Both the position numbers and the translations under genes were made by a program. Below are positions 47,218 to 54,711 of a stretch of DNA of 64,000 bases, one piece after another. The notes beneath the pieces were generated by a model. It did not search any database and was not told the DNA's origin. It saw only the letters and a program-made list of their open reading frames with translations. The DNA is from Cyclobacterium plantarum. Its GTDB lineage: Bacteria > Bacteroidota > Bacteroidia > Cytophagales > Cyclobacteriaceae. How positions within the stretch are numbered: the stretch's first letter is position 1; each line of letters opens with the position of its first letter. The DNA lies in contig NZ_JAANYN010000002.1 of NCBI RefSeq assembly GCF_011290685.1, positions 310,001-374,000 on the forward strand, written 5' to 3'.

Positions 47218-48618
47218 TCATTGGGTTTGAGGAACACGGTATCCCATAAAATATTTATTACCACTTTCTTTTTTCTTTTTAAGATAGCTTTCATAGTATT
47301 CGGTGGTCATTAAATTCACCTGGTAAAAGTGTTTACCATAATTAACCGCATTCTTTTCGAGCTTACTCACAAACATCTGATCAAAATCAGAGGGAGAATA
47401 ATTATTCAATTCGGTATTGCTTATCCTTTTCCCGTCTATCCATACACCAAACATATCAGGGTCCTTCCAGGATTCAATTTGGTCCTGGCTAGGAGTGGAT
47501 TTCGGCAGCGGTCCCGGCGCCAGCCTGAATACTACCAGTTGTTTTTCTTGTTGCTCTTTGCTCATTAAAAAGTATAAGCTCTCCAATTTATTCCTTTTTT
47601 GCTCAGTCAATTTGTAGAAAGCCGGCCGACCTTTATCATTCATTATGCTGCTTACAATGTCATCAAATTCGGAGAGCTGCTCCTCGGTTATGCCATCTTT
47701 TGTAGATTGAACCTCAATTTTTTTCGATTCTTCAATGATGTTCGTTTCTTGTGCATTGATTTTTGTGCTAAATAAAAGCAATGAAATTCCCAAAATTGGA
47801 ACAACCGCTAGTTGCTTGCACAGGGCATTCCTGAAAGATTTTGTTTTCGTCATCATGAGCAATCTTTGTTTAGTGATGGAATATTTGAACTGACTGGTGA
47901 TAAATGAACTCCTTTGCTGACATACTATTTCAAGCAGTAGTCGTTGGTATGCGCTGACATCATTATTTACACCGATTACCGCTTCATCGGCCAAAAATTC
48001 GTGGTTTAGCAATAAGGCTTTTCTGTAAATGAAAAGCATGGGATTGAACCAGAATAAAACCTGAACGATTTCAAAAAATATAATATCCCATGAATGTTTT
48101 TGTTTGACATGAGCAAATTCATGCAATAGTATTTCCTTTTGTATATTTCCTTTGAGGTAATCGTCTGCATGAACGAATATATAGTTTAAAAAACTATGCG
48201 GCGTCACATATTGGTCAATGAGAACAATTTCGGAATTTTTATATTTAATTATGGTATTTCTCCACGCCCTTTGCAAAAGGATTTTCAGATTCACAGCAAA
48301 CCTTAAAAATAACAATACTGCAATGAATACATAAACTGTCAAATAAATAATTGGCTGATAATTATTTGTTACATCAATAGTTTGTTCAGAAACCCCATTA
48401 TCAAGAATAAATACTGTCTCCGTGGCCATACTTCCTGCAAAAGGAAGATGTTGTGTGCCCTGGTTAAAAGTAAAAAAGGGCACAAGTATGGAAAATGCCA
48501 GGCTGCCCAATAAGTAGGCCCTATTGAATCGATGCATTTTTTCTTTTTCCAACAATGCTTTGTAAACCAATATCAATAAGGCAGAACATAAAATTATCTT
48601 AATAAGGTAAATTATCAT
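47218..48618 (-). CDS. M56-family (BlaR1-like) sensor metallopeptidase
   Basis: This 466-residue protein has four predicted membrane segments (about 5-22, 33-50, 90-110 and 268-285). The zinc site HEFAHVKQKHSWD places HExxH at 166-170, and NHEFLADE at 205-212 supplies the third ligand region. The C-terminal extracytoplasmic part (about 290-466) is the Bacteroidota-type BlaR1 tail with FGVWIDGKRISNTELNNY. By analogy with BlaR1 it senses a signal outside and triggers cleavage of the BlaI repressor. Its ATG overlaps the upstream BlaI stop. The signal is not known. Confidence 0.9.
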   Translation of the reverse strand: MIIYLIKIILCSALLILVYKALLEKEKMHRFNRAYLLGSLAFSILVPFFTFNQGTQHLPFAGSMATETVFILDNGVSEQTIDVTNNYQPIIYLTVYVFIAVLLFLRFAVNLKILLQRAWRNTIIKYKNSEIVLIDQYVTPHSFLNYIFVHADDYLKGNIQKEILLHEFAHVKQKHSWDIIFFEIVQVLFWFNPMLFIYRKALLLNHEFLADEAVIGVNNDVSAYQRLLLEIVCQQRSSFITSQFKYSITKQRLLMMTKTKSFRNALCKQLAVVPILGISLLLFSTKINAQETNIIEESKKIEVQSTKDGITEEQLSEFDDIVSSIMNDKGRPAFYKLTEQKRNKLESLYFLMSKEQQEKQLVVFRLAPGPLPKSTPSQDQIESWKDPDMFGVWIDGKRISNTELNNYSPSDFDQMFVSKLEKNAVNYGKHFYQVNLMTTEYYESYLKKKKESGNKYFMGYRVPQTQ

Positions 48619-48956
48619 TTTTGCTTCCGTTTAATTTCTTTGTCTACAATCGTTTTCAAATCCTTTAATTCTAAAATGATGAGATTCGTTGCAGTGGTGA
48701 AAAATGAGGCAAACTGGAAAAGTGAATTGTCATAGTAGTTTTTAATCAATCTATTTACATGGCTGGAAAAATAATTCTCTTTATTGACCAAGGGGTAATA
48801 TTCCCTGGAGTTGCCAATAGTGTTATCGGCGATATAACCTTTTTCCTGCATCCTTTTGAATAAGGTTGCGATAGTGGTTATCGCAGGTTTTGAATGAGGA
48901 TATTTATTAAAAATGTCCTTCATGAAACCCCTTTGATGTTTCCAAATAATTACCAT
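48615..48956 (-). CDS. BlaI/MecI/CopY repressor, N-terminus interrupted by a stop codon
   Basis: The 113-residue frame starting at the ATG at 48956 lacks the first residues expected of a BlaI repressor. The same frame continues upstream as PLSKIE, a TAA stop (48965-48963), then KLM. The intact paralog at 52558 starts KLSKSEEKLM, so the second glutamate codon has become TAA. A GTG (48986-48984) or an ATG (49007-49005) upstream would be the original start. Restart at 48956 would lose the first helix of the winged helix. The C-terminal dimerisation part is intact. It may be a pseudogene or a weakly active repressor. Confidence 0.75.
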   Translation of the reverse strand: MVIIWKHQRGFMKDIFNKYPHSKPAITTIATLFKRMQEKGYIADNTIGNSREYYPLVNKENYFSSHVNRLIKNYYDNSLFQFASFFTTATNLIILELKDLKTIVDKEIKRKQK

Positions 48957-49008
48957 GAGTTTTTATTCTATTTTAGACAAGGGCACCCCTCTATGTTTTA
49001 ATAACATG

Positions 49009-49044
49009 CTCTACAAATGTAGAGTAAATTTTTAAACTAACAAA
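49009..49044 (-). promoter_or_regulatory. Promoter and operator of the first blaI gene
   Basis: On the minus strand TTTG (49044-49041) is followed by exactly 19 bases and TACATTTG (49021-49014), a full match to the Bacteroidota promoter consensus. The inverted repeat CTCTACA-AA-TGTAGAG (49009-49024) covers the -7 element and contains the TACA/TGTA core typical of BlaI/MecI operators. Repressor binding would block polymerase directly. Confidence 0.75.
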
Positions 49045-49232
49045 TCATATCGTAAAAAATATCAAAAAAAGGTAGTTGATTTAACGTAGGGATGATTGAT
49101 GGATACCTATACCTCAATATCCACATTTTCGCAAAGCTGGTAGGATTGCTTTTGAAGCTAATCTATCTAAAATTAATTATTAGTGACATCAGTCTCCATC
49201 TGTTAAACTTTTTGAGGTTTTAACGCCGAAAT

Positions 49233-49631
49233 TCACTTAATCCGCTCAAGCTTCCCTTTTCGTTTGATCAGGTTTTTGTAATCCCATTGAATTTTTCTTG
49301 ATTTTTCGAGCCAGCGTTTCAGTTCTTTTGGATTAATTTCAGAAGGCGAATTAAAAAAAACCGAGGCATCCTTAAATTTTTTCCCCCTGACATTTAATCC
49401 CTGTTCTTCAAAATCGGCTCCACTCCAAAACATCAGACGGATCCCGGGTTTTTGTTTGCTATACCCCACAATCGGATTCCCATCCAAAAACCAAACGGGA
49501 TGCGCATGCCAGATTTTATTTTCTGCCTCAGGTAGATTCCGGCAGATTTCATGGGCTAAAGATTCGCAAATTTCCTTGCACTGAACGTCTTGCTTTTCAT
49601 GATAAGCTTGGATTTTTTCATCGAGGTCCAT
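49233..49631 (-). CDS. DUF1801 domain protein
   Basis: This 132-residue protein matches the DUF1801 (YdhG-like) group, with the core IWHAHPVWFLDGNPIVGYSKQKPGIRLMFWSG and a C-terminal KELKRWLEKSRKIQWDYKNLIK. I chose the ATG at 49631; a longer frame would read back through the VOC gene. The family has an iron-chaperone-like fold (frataxin-like), but the function is not established. It follows the VOC gene by 61 bases and is probably cotranscribed. Confidence 0.78.
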   Translation of the reverse strand: MDLDEKIQAYHEKQDVQCKEICESLAHEICRNLPEAENKIWHAHPVWFLDGNPIVGYSKQKPGIRLMFWSGADFEEQGLNVRGKKFKDASVFFNSPSEINPKELKRWLEKSRKIQWDYKNLIKRKGKLERIK

Positions 49632-49692
49632 GATTTGTTCACGTAAATTTTTCCAATCGAATATTAAAGATTGTCCGAAGCTCAACCCTGCA

Positions 49693-50106
49693 TTATTTCT
49701 CCGCAAGGGTAAGCATCCACCGTACTCCGAATTTGTCGATGACCATGGCAAACAAATCACCCCAAAATTGTTTTTCCAATTTCTGAAGTATTTTTCCACC
49801 AGCTGACAGAGCATTATACAACTTGTTGATTTCTTCTTCAGACGCACAATCAAGGCTTAATTGGACAGCATTGCCTTGGTTTAATTCTCCCTGCCCGCAC
49901 ATGTCCGAGGCCATTAGATGGAAATCTCCATTATTCAAGCTGGAATGTAAAATCTGCTGGTGGATTTCTGCCGGGAAATGTTCTTTGGAAGGCGATTCAC
50001 CGATGGGCATGATTTCCAGTTCTCCTCCGAAAATTCCTTGATAATATTGCATGGCATCTTTGCAGTTGTCTCCAAAATGAAGATAGGGTTGAATTGAATT
50101 TTTCAT
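49693..50106 (-). CDS. PhnB-like VOC family protein
   Basis: This 137-residue protein matches the PhnB-like subgroup of the vicinal oxygen chelate fold: IQPYLHFGDNCKDAMQYYQGIFGGELE at the N-terminus and a second repeat with DFHLMASDMCG and AVQLSLDCASEEEINKLYNALS. Such proteins are of uncertain function, often called 3-demethylubiquinone-like. No signal peptide is present. It is the first gene of a small unit with the DUF1801 gene. Confidence 0.85.
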   Translation of the reverse strand: MKNSIQPYLHFGDNCKDAMQYYQGIFGGELEIMPIGESPSKEHFPAEIHQQILHSSLNNGDFHLMASDMCGQGELNQGNAVQLSLDCASEEEINKLYNALSAGGKILQKLEKQFWGDLFAMVIDKFGVRWMLTLAEK

Positions 50107-50363
50107 AGTTTGGGTTGATAAATATTAATTTTTATGACCGGCTTAATTATTTTTTTTATCATCGGAAATCATTCCTGTAAAACATTCACAGAATGAATCA
50201 TACAAGATAAAAATCTTTTCAATCGTATTATGTCAGGAACGTCGAGAATCTCATTGCTATTCATTTCGTACACTTCGTTTACAAAATGCCAATCAAGTTC
50301 TTTATTTGGATCCTAAATATTTACACCTAACATATGAAGAAAGACCTTCACCATTTACTTGTG

Positions 50364-50933
50364 CTATTTTTTTAAAAATTTGTATCTCAAGCGGAGCACC
50401 TTGCAGGGAAATTCCAGGGTATCAATGAAAAACAAGGGCATTTCCAAACCAGCCGGGAAATACGGTTTACCACCACCCAAAACTACAGGATGCACATACA
50501 TCCAAAACTCATCTACCAAGCCCAATCTGATAAAGGCTTCAGCAAGATTCCCTCCACCTATTTCTATCTTATTTCCCTCCTGCTCTTTTAGCTGTTGGAT
50601 TTCCTCCGGAATTAGCTCTCTGACAAGCTTCGAATTCCAGGAGGTGGTTTTGAGTGTTTTTGAATAAACCAACTTGGGGACCTGTTTCCAAATTCCAGCA
50701 AATTCCTTTTCAACGTCCGATGCAGAACCGTCTTCCTTTACACTTGGCCAATAAGACGCCATGTTGTCATAAAGTCTCCTCCCATAGATGGAAGTGTCTA
50801 TTTCTCCTGATAAGTACAGGTCATTGAAATGCTTATGTAATTCTACTCCGGGCGCAGACCAACTAAGGCTTCCATTGGGCCCCTCGATATAGCCATCCAA
50901 TGATACCATTTGTGCATAAATAATCTTTCTCAT
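50364..50933 (-). CDS. RibD C-terminal/dihydrofolate-reductase-like protein
   Basis: This 189-residue protein has the DHFR-like fold of RibD C-terminal domains: MRKIIYAQMVSLDGYIEGPNG at the start, IYGRRLYDNMASYWP near 50-64 and IEIGGGNLAEAFIRLGLVDEFWMYVHPVVLGGGKPYF near 127-163 (NADPH binding). I start at the ATG at 50933 rather than one 15 bases upstream. The C-terminus ends TLEFPCKVLRLRYKF. It is probably a small NAD(P)H-dependent reductase rather than the folate enzyme. Confidence 0.9.
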   Translation of the reverse strand: MRKIIYAQMVSLDGYIEGPNGSLSWSAPGVELHKHFNDLYLSGEIDTSIYGRRLYDNMASYWPSVKEDGSASDVEKEFAGIWKQVPKLVYSKTLKTTSWNSKLVRELIPEEIQQLKEQEGNKIEIGGGNLAEAFIRLGLVDEFWMYVHPVVLGGGKPYFPAGLEMPLFFIDTLEFPCKVLRLRYKFLKK

Positions 50934-50969
50934 AGTAATGATCTTCAAATCGCCGGGAAATTGTTCAAT

Positions 50970-51758
50970 TTATTGTTCACAATAGTTTTTAAGCCTGTAC
51001 AGGAACATTGCCCAGTGGTAATTGCACCACTTGTAGTAATCGGTTTTTTCCCTCCATCCCGCATGTTCAAGGCGGATTTCTGTAAAGTCCGGTTCGTTGC
51101 TGATCAAAAATGTCACCGTCGTTCCGGTCCATTCTTCATCTGATTCAATACAAAGCCAACTGATTTTTTGATTTTTTTCAAGCCCTGTTATTTTCATTTT
51201 TGTCAAATAACTTTCCCCAAAATCAAATTCATTGATAAAATTCAGTTCAGGTTTGACTTTCAGGTTTTTGGTCCAAATTTCAGAAAGGCCCTTTTCTATT
51301 ATCAAGGTCTGGTAAACCTTACTTGCAGGCGCTTTGATTTTATTGAGTAGGGAAATGCTATGAAAACCGGCTAGCTGCGTACCTACTGACCACATATTCC
51401 CAGCAAAATCCTTGAAAGTAGCCCGCCTGTCCGGATCGCCTTCCTGGTCTTTGGGAGCTTCTACGACTTCGCAACCAGCCTCTATGGCTTTTTGAAATGT
51501 TTCATCGACTTTTGGTACATATACATGCATAACTATTTTAATCGGAGGATATTTTTCCGATGCATTGCCAAGTATAATAACCGAATCATCGATTATCATT
51601 TCGGCATGCATGATAGATCCATCCGGCATCCTGTAAACCCTGAGTTCTTTGGCATCAAAAATCTGTTTCATTAAATCCATAAAACGGTCTGCCCCATCTA
51701 CAATAAAGTAGGGGGACACGGAATTGTAGCCCTTTGGCTTAAAATTAGTTTTTATCAT
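50970..51758 (-). CDS. Fused VOC (glyoxalase-like) and SRPBCC/AHSA1-like protein
   Basis: This 262-residue protein joins two domains. The N-terminal VOC domain (about 10-125) has SVSPYFIVDGADRFMDLMKQIFDAKELRVYRMPDGSIMHAEMIIDDSVIILGNA and a KDFAGNMWSVGTQ end. The C-terminal SRPBCC/AHSA1-like domain (about 130-262) has LLNKIKAPASKVYQTLI and WTGTTVTFLISNEPDFTEIRLEHAGW. Both families bind small hydrophobic molecules, but the ligand is unknown. Its start overlaps the helix-hairpin-helix gene by 14 bases, suggesting coupling. Confidence 0.85.
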   Translation of the reverse strand: MIKTNFKPKGYNSVSPYFIVDGADRFMDLMKQIFDAKELRVYRMPDGSIMHAEMIIDDSVIILGNASEKYPPIKIVMHVYVPKVDETFQKAIEAGCEVVEAPKDQEGDPDRRATFKDFAGNMWSVGTQLAGFHSISLLNKIKAPASKVYQTLIIEKGLSEIWTKNLKVKPELNFINEFDFGESYLTKMKITGLEKNQKISWLCIESDEEWTGTTVTFLISNEPDFTEIRLEHAGWREKTDYYKWCNYHWAMFLYRLKNYCEQ

Positions 51759-52053
51759 GCTTTTTGTCTTTAAATTTTAATCCTTCGGCTGCCAACGCAT
51801 TGTGTAAAGCGGGAAGAGAGGCTTTGCCCATTCCGTGTAGCTGTAATATTTCATTCTCTGTGTAGGAAGATAGTTTCTGAATGGTATCTATACCATGATG
51901 GAGTAAGGTATTTCTTGCAGGATTACTTAACATGGCTAAAAACCCTGAAGCAGGCGCCTTCAGCTTCTCACATGTCGGACAGGTAGGACAGTCACTGCTC
52001 TTATAGAATGTGTGACCGAACTTGCAAGTTCTTCTTGTTTTTTGTGATTTCAT
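51745..52053 (-). CDS. Small helix-hairpin-helix protein with N-terminal zinc ribbon
   Basis: This 102-residue protein starts with four or five cysteines (CKFGHTFYKSSDCPTCPTC) forming a probable zinc ribbon, then a helix-hairpin-helix domain like the RNA polymerase alpha C-terminal domain (LSSYTENEILQLHGMGKASLPALHNALAAEGLKF). Such proteins can bind DNA. It overlaps the fused VOC/SRPBCC gene, so it may control that unit, but this is inference. The function is unproven. Confidence 0.75.
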   Translation of the reverse strand: MKSQKTRRTCKFGHTFYKSSDCPTCPTCEKLKAPASGFLAMLSNPARNTLLHHGIDTIQKLSSYTENEILQLHGMGKASLPALHNALAAEGLKFKDKKHDKN

Positions 52054-52557
52054 ATTTTAGTTGTCATTCCTTTACCTAAAATTAGTACGTTTTAACCTGT
52101 CGACTAAAATGTTTAATACAAAATAATGTTTGGCTCGGATTTACCTATGGAAATCTTCATTTCTATATTACCTAAAAATAACGGTTTCTTATAAACAATG
52201 CAATGGGGAATGTTCACAATATTAGGGGCAATTGCGACAGGTTGTTAGCCGTGGAAGCATTGGGAGTTAAAGCGTCTGCTTCGAATGATAATAAAAACCA
52301 CCAATCTGAAAACTAAAAAGCTTATAGATTTTTTAAACCACTTAATTACATAGGAGTTCACACAGCAAACGTTACTTCGAAATACACCCTTTCAAACAAT
52401 ACTTGGTTTCGCCGAAAAAAAGCTATTTGACCTATGCGGTTAATATTGAAAGCTTTGAAAAGCTCAGGGAATGAAATTCAACCATTAAAAATCAGGAGAT
52501 AATTTTATTATTCAAAAATTATTTCTATGTTTGTAGAAACAAACATCTGATTGTAGA
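52054..52557. other. Divergent intergenic region, mostly empty
   Basis: No complete gene is found. A 42-codon frame without start (52346-52474, plus) reads QYLVSPKKSYLTYAVNIES and could be a relic. The last 60 bases hold the regulatory region of the second blaI gene, listed separately. Confidence 0.5.
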
Positions 52558-52558
52558 A
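52503..52558 (+). promoter_or_regulatory. Promoter and operator of the second blaI gene
   Basis: TTTT (52503-52506), 19 bases, then TATGTTTG (52526-52533) fits the Bacteroidota promoter form. ATGTTTGT/ACAAACAT (52527-52546) is an inverted repeat across the -7 element. TTGTAGAA occurs at 52531-52538 and again at 52551-52558, just before the ATG. It shares the TGTAGA half-site with the operator at 49009-49024. Confidence 0.6.
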
Positions 52559-52929
52559 TGAAGTTATCCAAATCTGAAGAAAAACTCATGGACTTGATCT
52601 GGTCAAACCAGCCTTTGTTTATGAAAGAAATCCTGGAGATTCATCCGGAACCCAAACCTGCCCCCAGTACGGTGGCCACTTTACTCATGCGCATGCAGAA
52701 AAAAGGATTCGTTGGTTTCAAGTTGTATGGAAATTCCAGGCAATACCATGCACTTGTAGAAAAACCGGATTATTTTTCCGGACAGGTGAATACGATTATC
52801 AAAGACTTTTTCTCCGACAGTCCGCTTCAGTTTGCTTCCTTCTTTACCAAAAAGGCAAACCTGAGCACCAGGGAGTTGGAAGAAATTAAAGAACTGGTCG
52901 AAACAGAAATCAAACGCAGAAAAAAATGA
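52558..52929 (+). CDS. BlaI/MecI/CopY family transcriptional repressor
   Basis: This 123-residue winged-helix repressor is complete. The start KLSKSEEKLMDLIW forms helix 1. The recognition region is AVATLLMRMQKKGFVGFKLYGNSRQYHALV-like (PSTVATLLMRMQKKGFV seen), followed by a C-terminal dimerisation helix ending EIKRRKK. It is very close in layout to the damaged paralog at 48615. Its stop overlaps the M56 start (ATGA, 52926-52929). It probably represses this two-gene unit until the M56 protein triggers its cleavage. Confidence 0.93.
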   Translation: MKLSKSEEKLMDLIWSNQPLFMKEILEIHPEPKPAPSTVATLLMRMQKKGFVGFKLYGNSRQYHALVEKPDYFSGQVNTIIKDFFSDSPLQFASFFTKKANLSTRELEEIKELVETEIKRRKK

Positions 52930-54434
52930 TCTGGATCCTGTTTAAGTTTATCGCCTCTTCTGCCATCCTCTACTTGCTCTTTTATCTTTTTTTGGGGAAG
53001 GAGAAATCATTTTGTTTAAACCGCTGGGTACTACTATTTATTATTCCCTGTGCCATGCTTATTCCTTTCCTCAGTCTCCCGGTATTCCTGCCGCAGGAAG
53101 TTCCGGTTCAGACAACCTATATAAAACTTGTTCAAAATCCGGAAATATACGGTACCAATCCGGAACCATCCCCGCAGAATTTTTCCCTATTACATCTATT
53201 ACTGACAGTTTACCTGCTGGTCTTTCTGTTTCTGCTGGTCAAAAAATTAAAGGCATTGTCCAACCTTATCAACTGGACCCAGGAAAGGTCCTTTCGCCGC
53301 ATAAAAGGAGCATTTCTGGTCCTTTCTGCGGATGTACATACTCCTTTCAGCTTTGGCAAGTACATTTTCATGCATCCTTCGGATTATAGCGAAACCAATG
53401 AAAAAACAAGGATGATCCTTGAGCATGAATTGGTTCATATTAGGGAAAAACACCATCTTGACCTGATCCTAATGGAGTTTTTGACGGTTATTTGCTGGTT
53501 TAATCCCATAGTTTATCTGGTAAAAAAAGCCATGGTACTGAACCATGAATACCTGGCAGACCAAACAGTGAAACATACCACTCAAGCGATAGCTTACAAA
53601 AAATTACTATTGGAACTTACTGTTCGAACCCAGCAGGTTGCCTGGACTATTTCCATGGCATCTTCCTCACTTAAAAACAGACTAATCATGATGAACAAAC
53701 CATTAACCAAAAAGACCATGCAGTTAAGAATCTTCAGTTTCAGCTTATTATCCCTATTGATTATTGCCGGGTTTTCCCTGCAAATTAATGCCCGGCAATC
53801 ACTTCCGACAAAGGCAGAAACAGGTCAATCCGGAAAGGACCAATCCTTTGAAATAGAGTCCCAACCTGTGGCTCAGGGAGGAATGGAATCCTATTACAAC
53901 TATATCGCAACAGAACTGGAATACCCGCTGGAGGCTCGCCGGAAAGGGATTGAAGGGGAGGTAGAAGTACAATTTACCGTTGAAAAAGACGGTTCTCTCA
54001 CAAACATAAAGGCCATAAAAGGAATTGGTTTCGGCTGTAATGAGGAAGCCGAAAGGGTAATAAAAAATGGGCCGGCTTTCCACCCGGGTAAACAGCGAGG
54101 CAGACCCGTACGGGTGCAAATGGTTTTACCCATTTTATTTGGCCTCAACAAAACGGATCCGGACCAGCTTCCGTCAGCAGCGTTTGACGTGAAGGAGCTG
54201 GATCAAAGAAACGGTGCGCTAAAAGTAAATGCTACCTATGCCAATGGCCTTTGGACTGGCACCGTCCGAGACCCTCTGGGATATCCCCTTCCCGGAGCCA
54301 CTTTAGTAACAGAAAACCCCTATGTGGGTACAGTAACGGACATAAATGGAGAGTTTTCATTTAAAATCGCTCAATCCGAACCCCTTACCGTTAGTTTTGT
54401 GGGATATAAAAGTGTGAAATTGGTAGGGAAATAA
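52926..54434 (+). CDS. M56 sensor peptidase fused to TonB C-terminal and CarboxypepD_reg domains
   Basis: This 502-residue protein has four membrane segments (about 3-24, 33-50, 88-106 and 268-288) and the zinc site HELVHIREKH, with HExxH at 167-171 and NHEYLADQ at 206-213. The periplasmic part has a TonB C-terminal domain (about 318-405; EYPLEARRKGIEGEVEVQFTVEKDGSL) and then a carboxypeptidase-regulatory-like domain (about 445-500; GYPLPGATLVTENPYVGTVTDINGEFSF). The combination links a BlaR1-like sensor to outer-membrane TonB-dependent transport. Whether the TonB domain is functional is unknown. Confidence 0.9.
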   Translation: MIWILFKFIASSAILYLLFYLFLGKEKSFCLNRWVLLFIIPCAMLIPFLSLPVFLPQEVPVQTTYIKLVQNPEIYGTNPEPSPQNFSLLHLLLTVYLLVFLFLLVKKLKALSNLINWTQERSFRRIKGAFLVLSADVHTPFSFGKYIFMHPSDYSETNEKTRMILEHELVHIREKHHLDLILMEFLTVICWFNPIVYLVKKAMVLNHEYLADQTVKHTTQAIAYKKLLLELTVRTQQVAWTISMASSSLKNRLIMMNKPLTKKTMQLRIFSFSLLSLLIIAGFSLQINARQSLPTKAETGQSGKDQSFEIESQPVAQGGMESYYNYIATELEYPLEARRKGIEGEVEVQFTVEKDGSLTNIKAIKGIGFGCNEEAERVIKNGPAFHPGKQRGRPVRVQMVLPILFGLNKTDPDQLPSAAFDVKELDQRNGALKVNATYANGLWTGTVRDPLGYPLPGATLVTENPYVGTVTDINGEFSFKIAQSEPLTVSFVGYKSVKLVGK

Positions 54435-54541
54435 AATGAAGCTATTAAACTAAATTATTATTTGGCTTTGATTTTAAAAAAGATATATCCTATTCTATGT
54501 TGCTGGCCTTCCCTTAATATTGTTGACGGTGATGCCTATTG

Positions 54542-54651
54542 AACCACATAGTTGCATGGTTCACATAGGGAATTCGCTCTGAAATAAAACACTAAATCAA
54601 ATCTTGGTTTTGTAACTAATAACTATGTATCCTCCTATGTGCTATGTGGTT
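54542..54651. repeat. Inverted ACCACATAG repeat pair
   Basis: AACCACATAG (54542-54551) is inverted at CTATGTGGTT (54642-54651). Next to them lie CACATAGG (near 54563) and its inverse CCTATGTG (near 54634). The pair may be a small mobile or relic element between genes. Confidence 0.4.
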
Positions 54652-54711
54652 GCTTTTTACTGTTTTGAAGTGCTTTTAAGCCTGGAAATACAATCCAAAT
54701 ACTTAGTTGTT

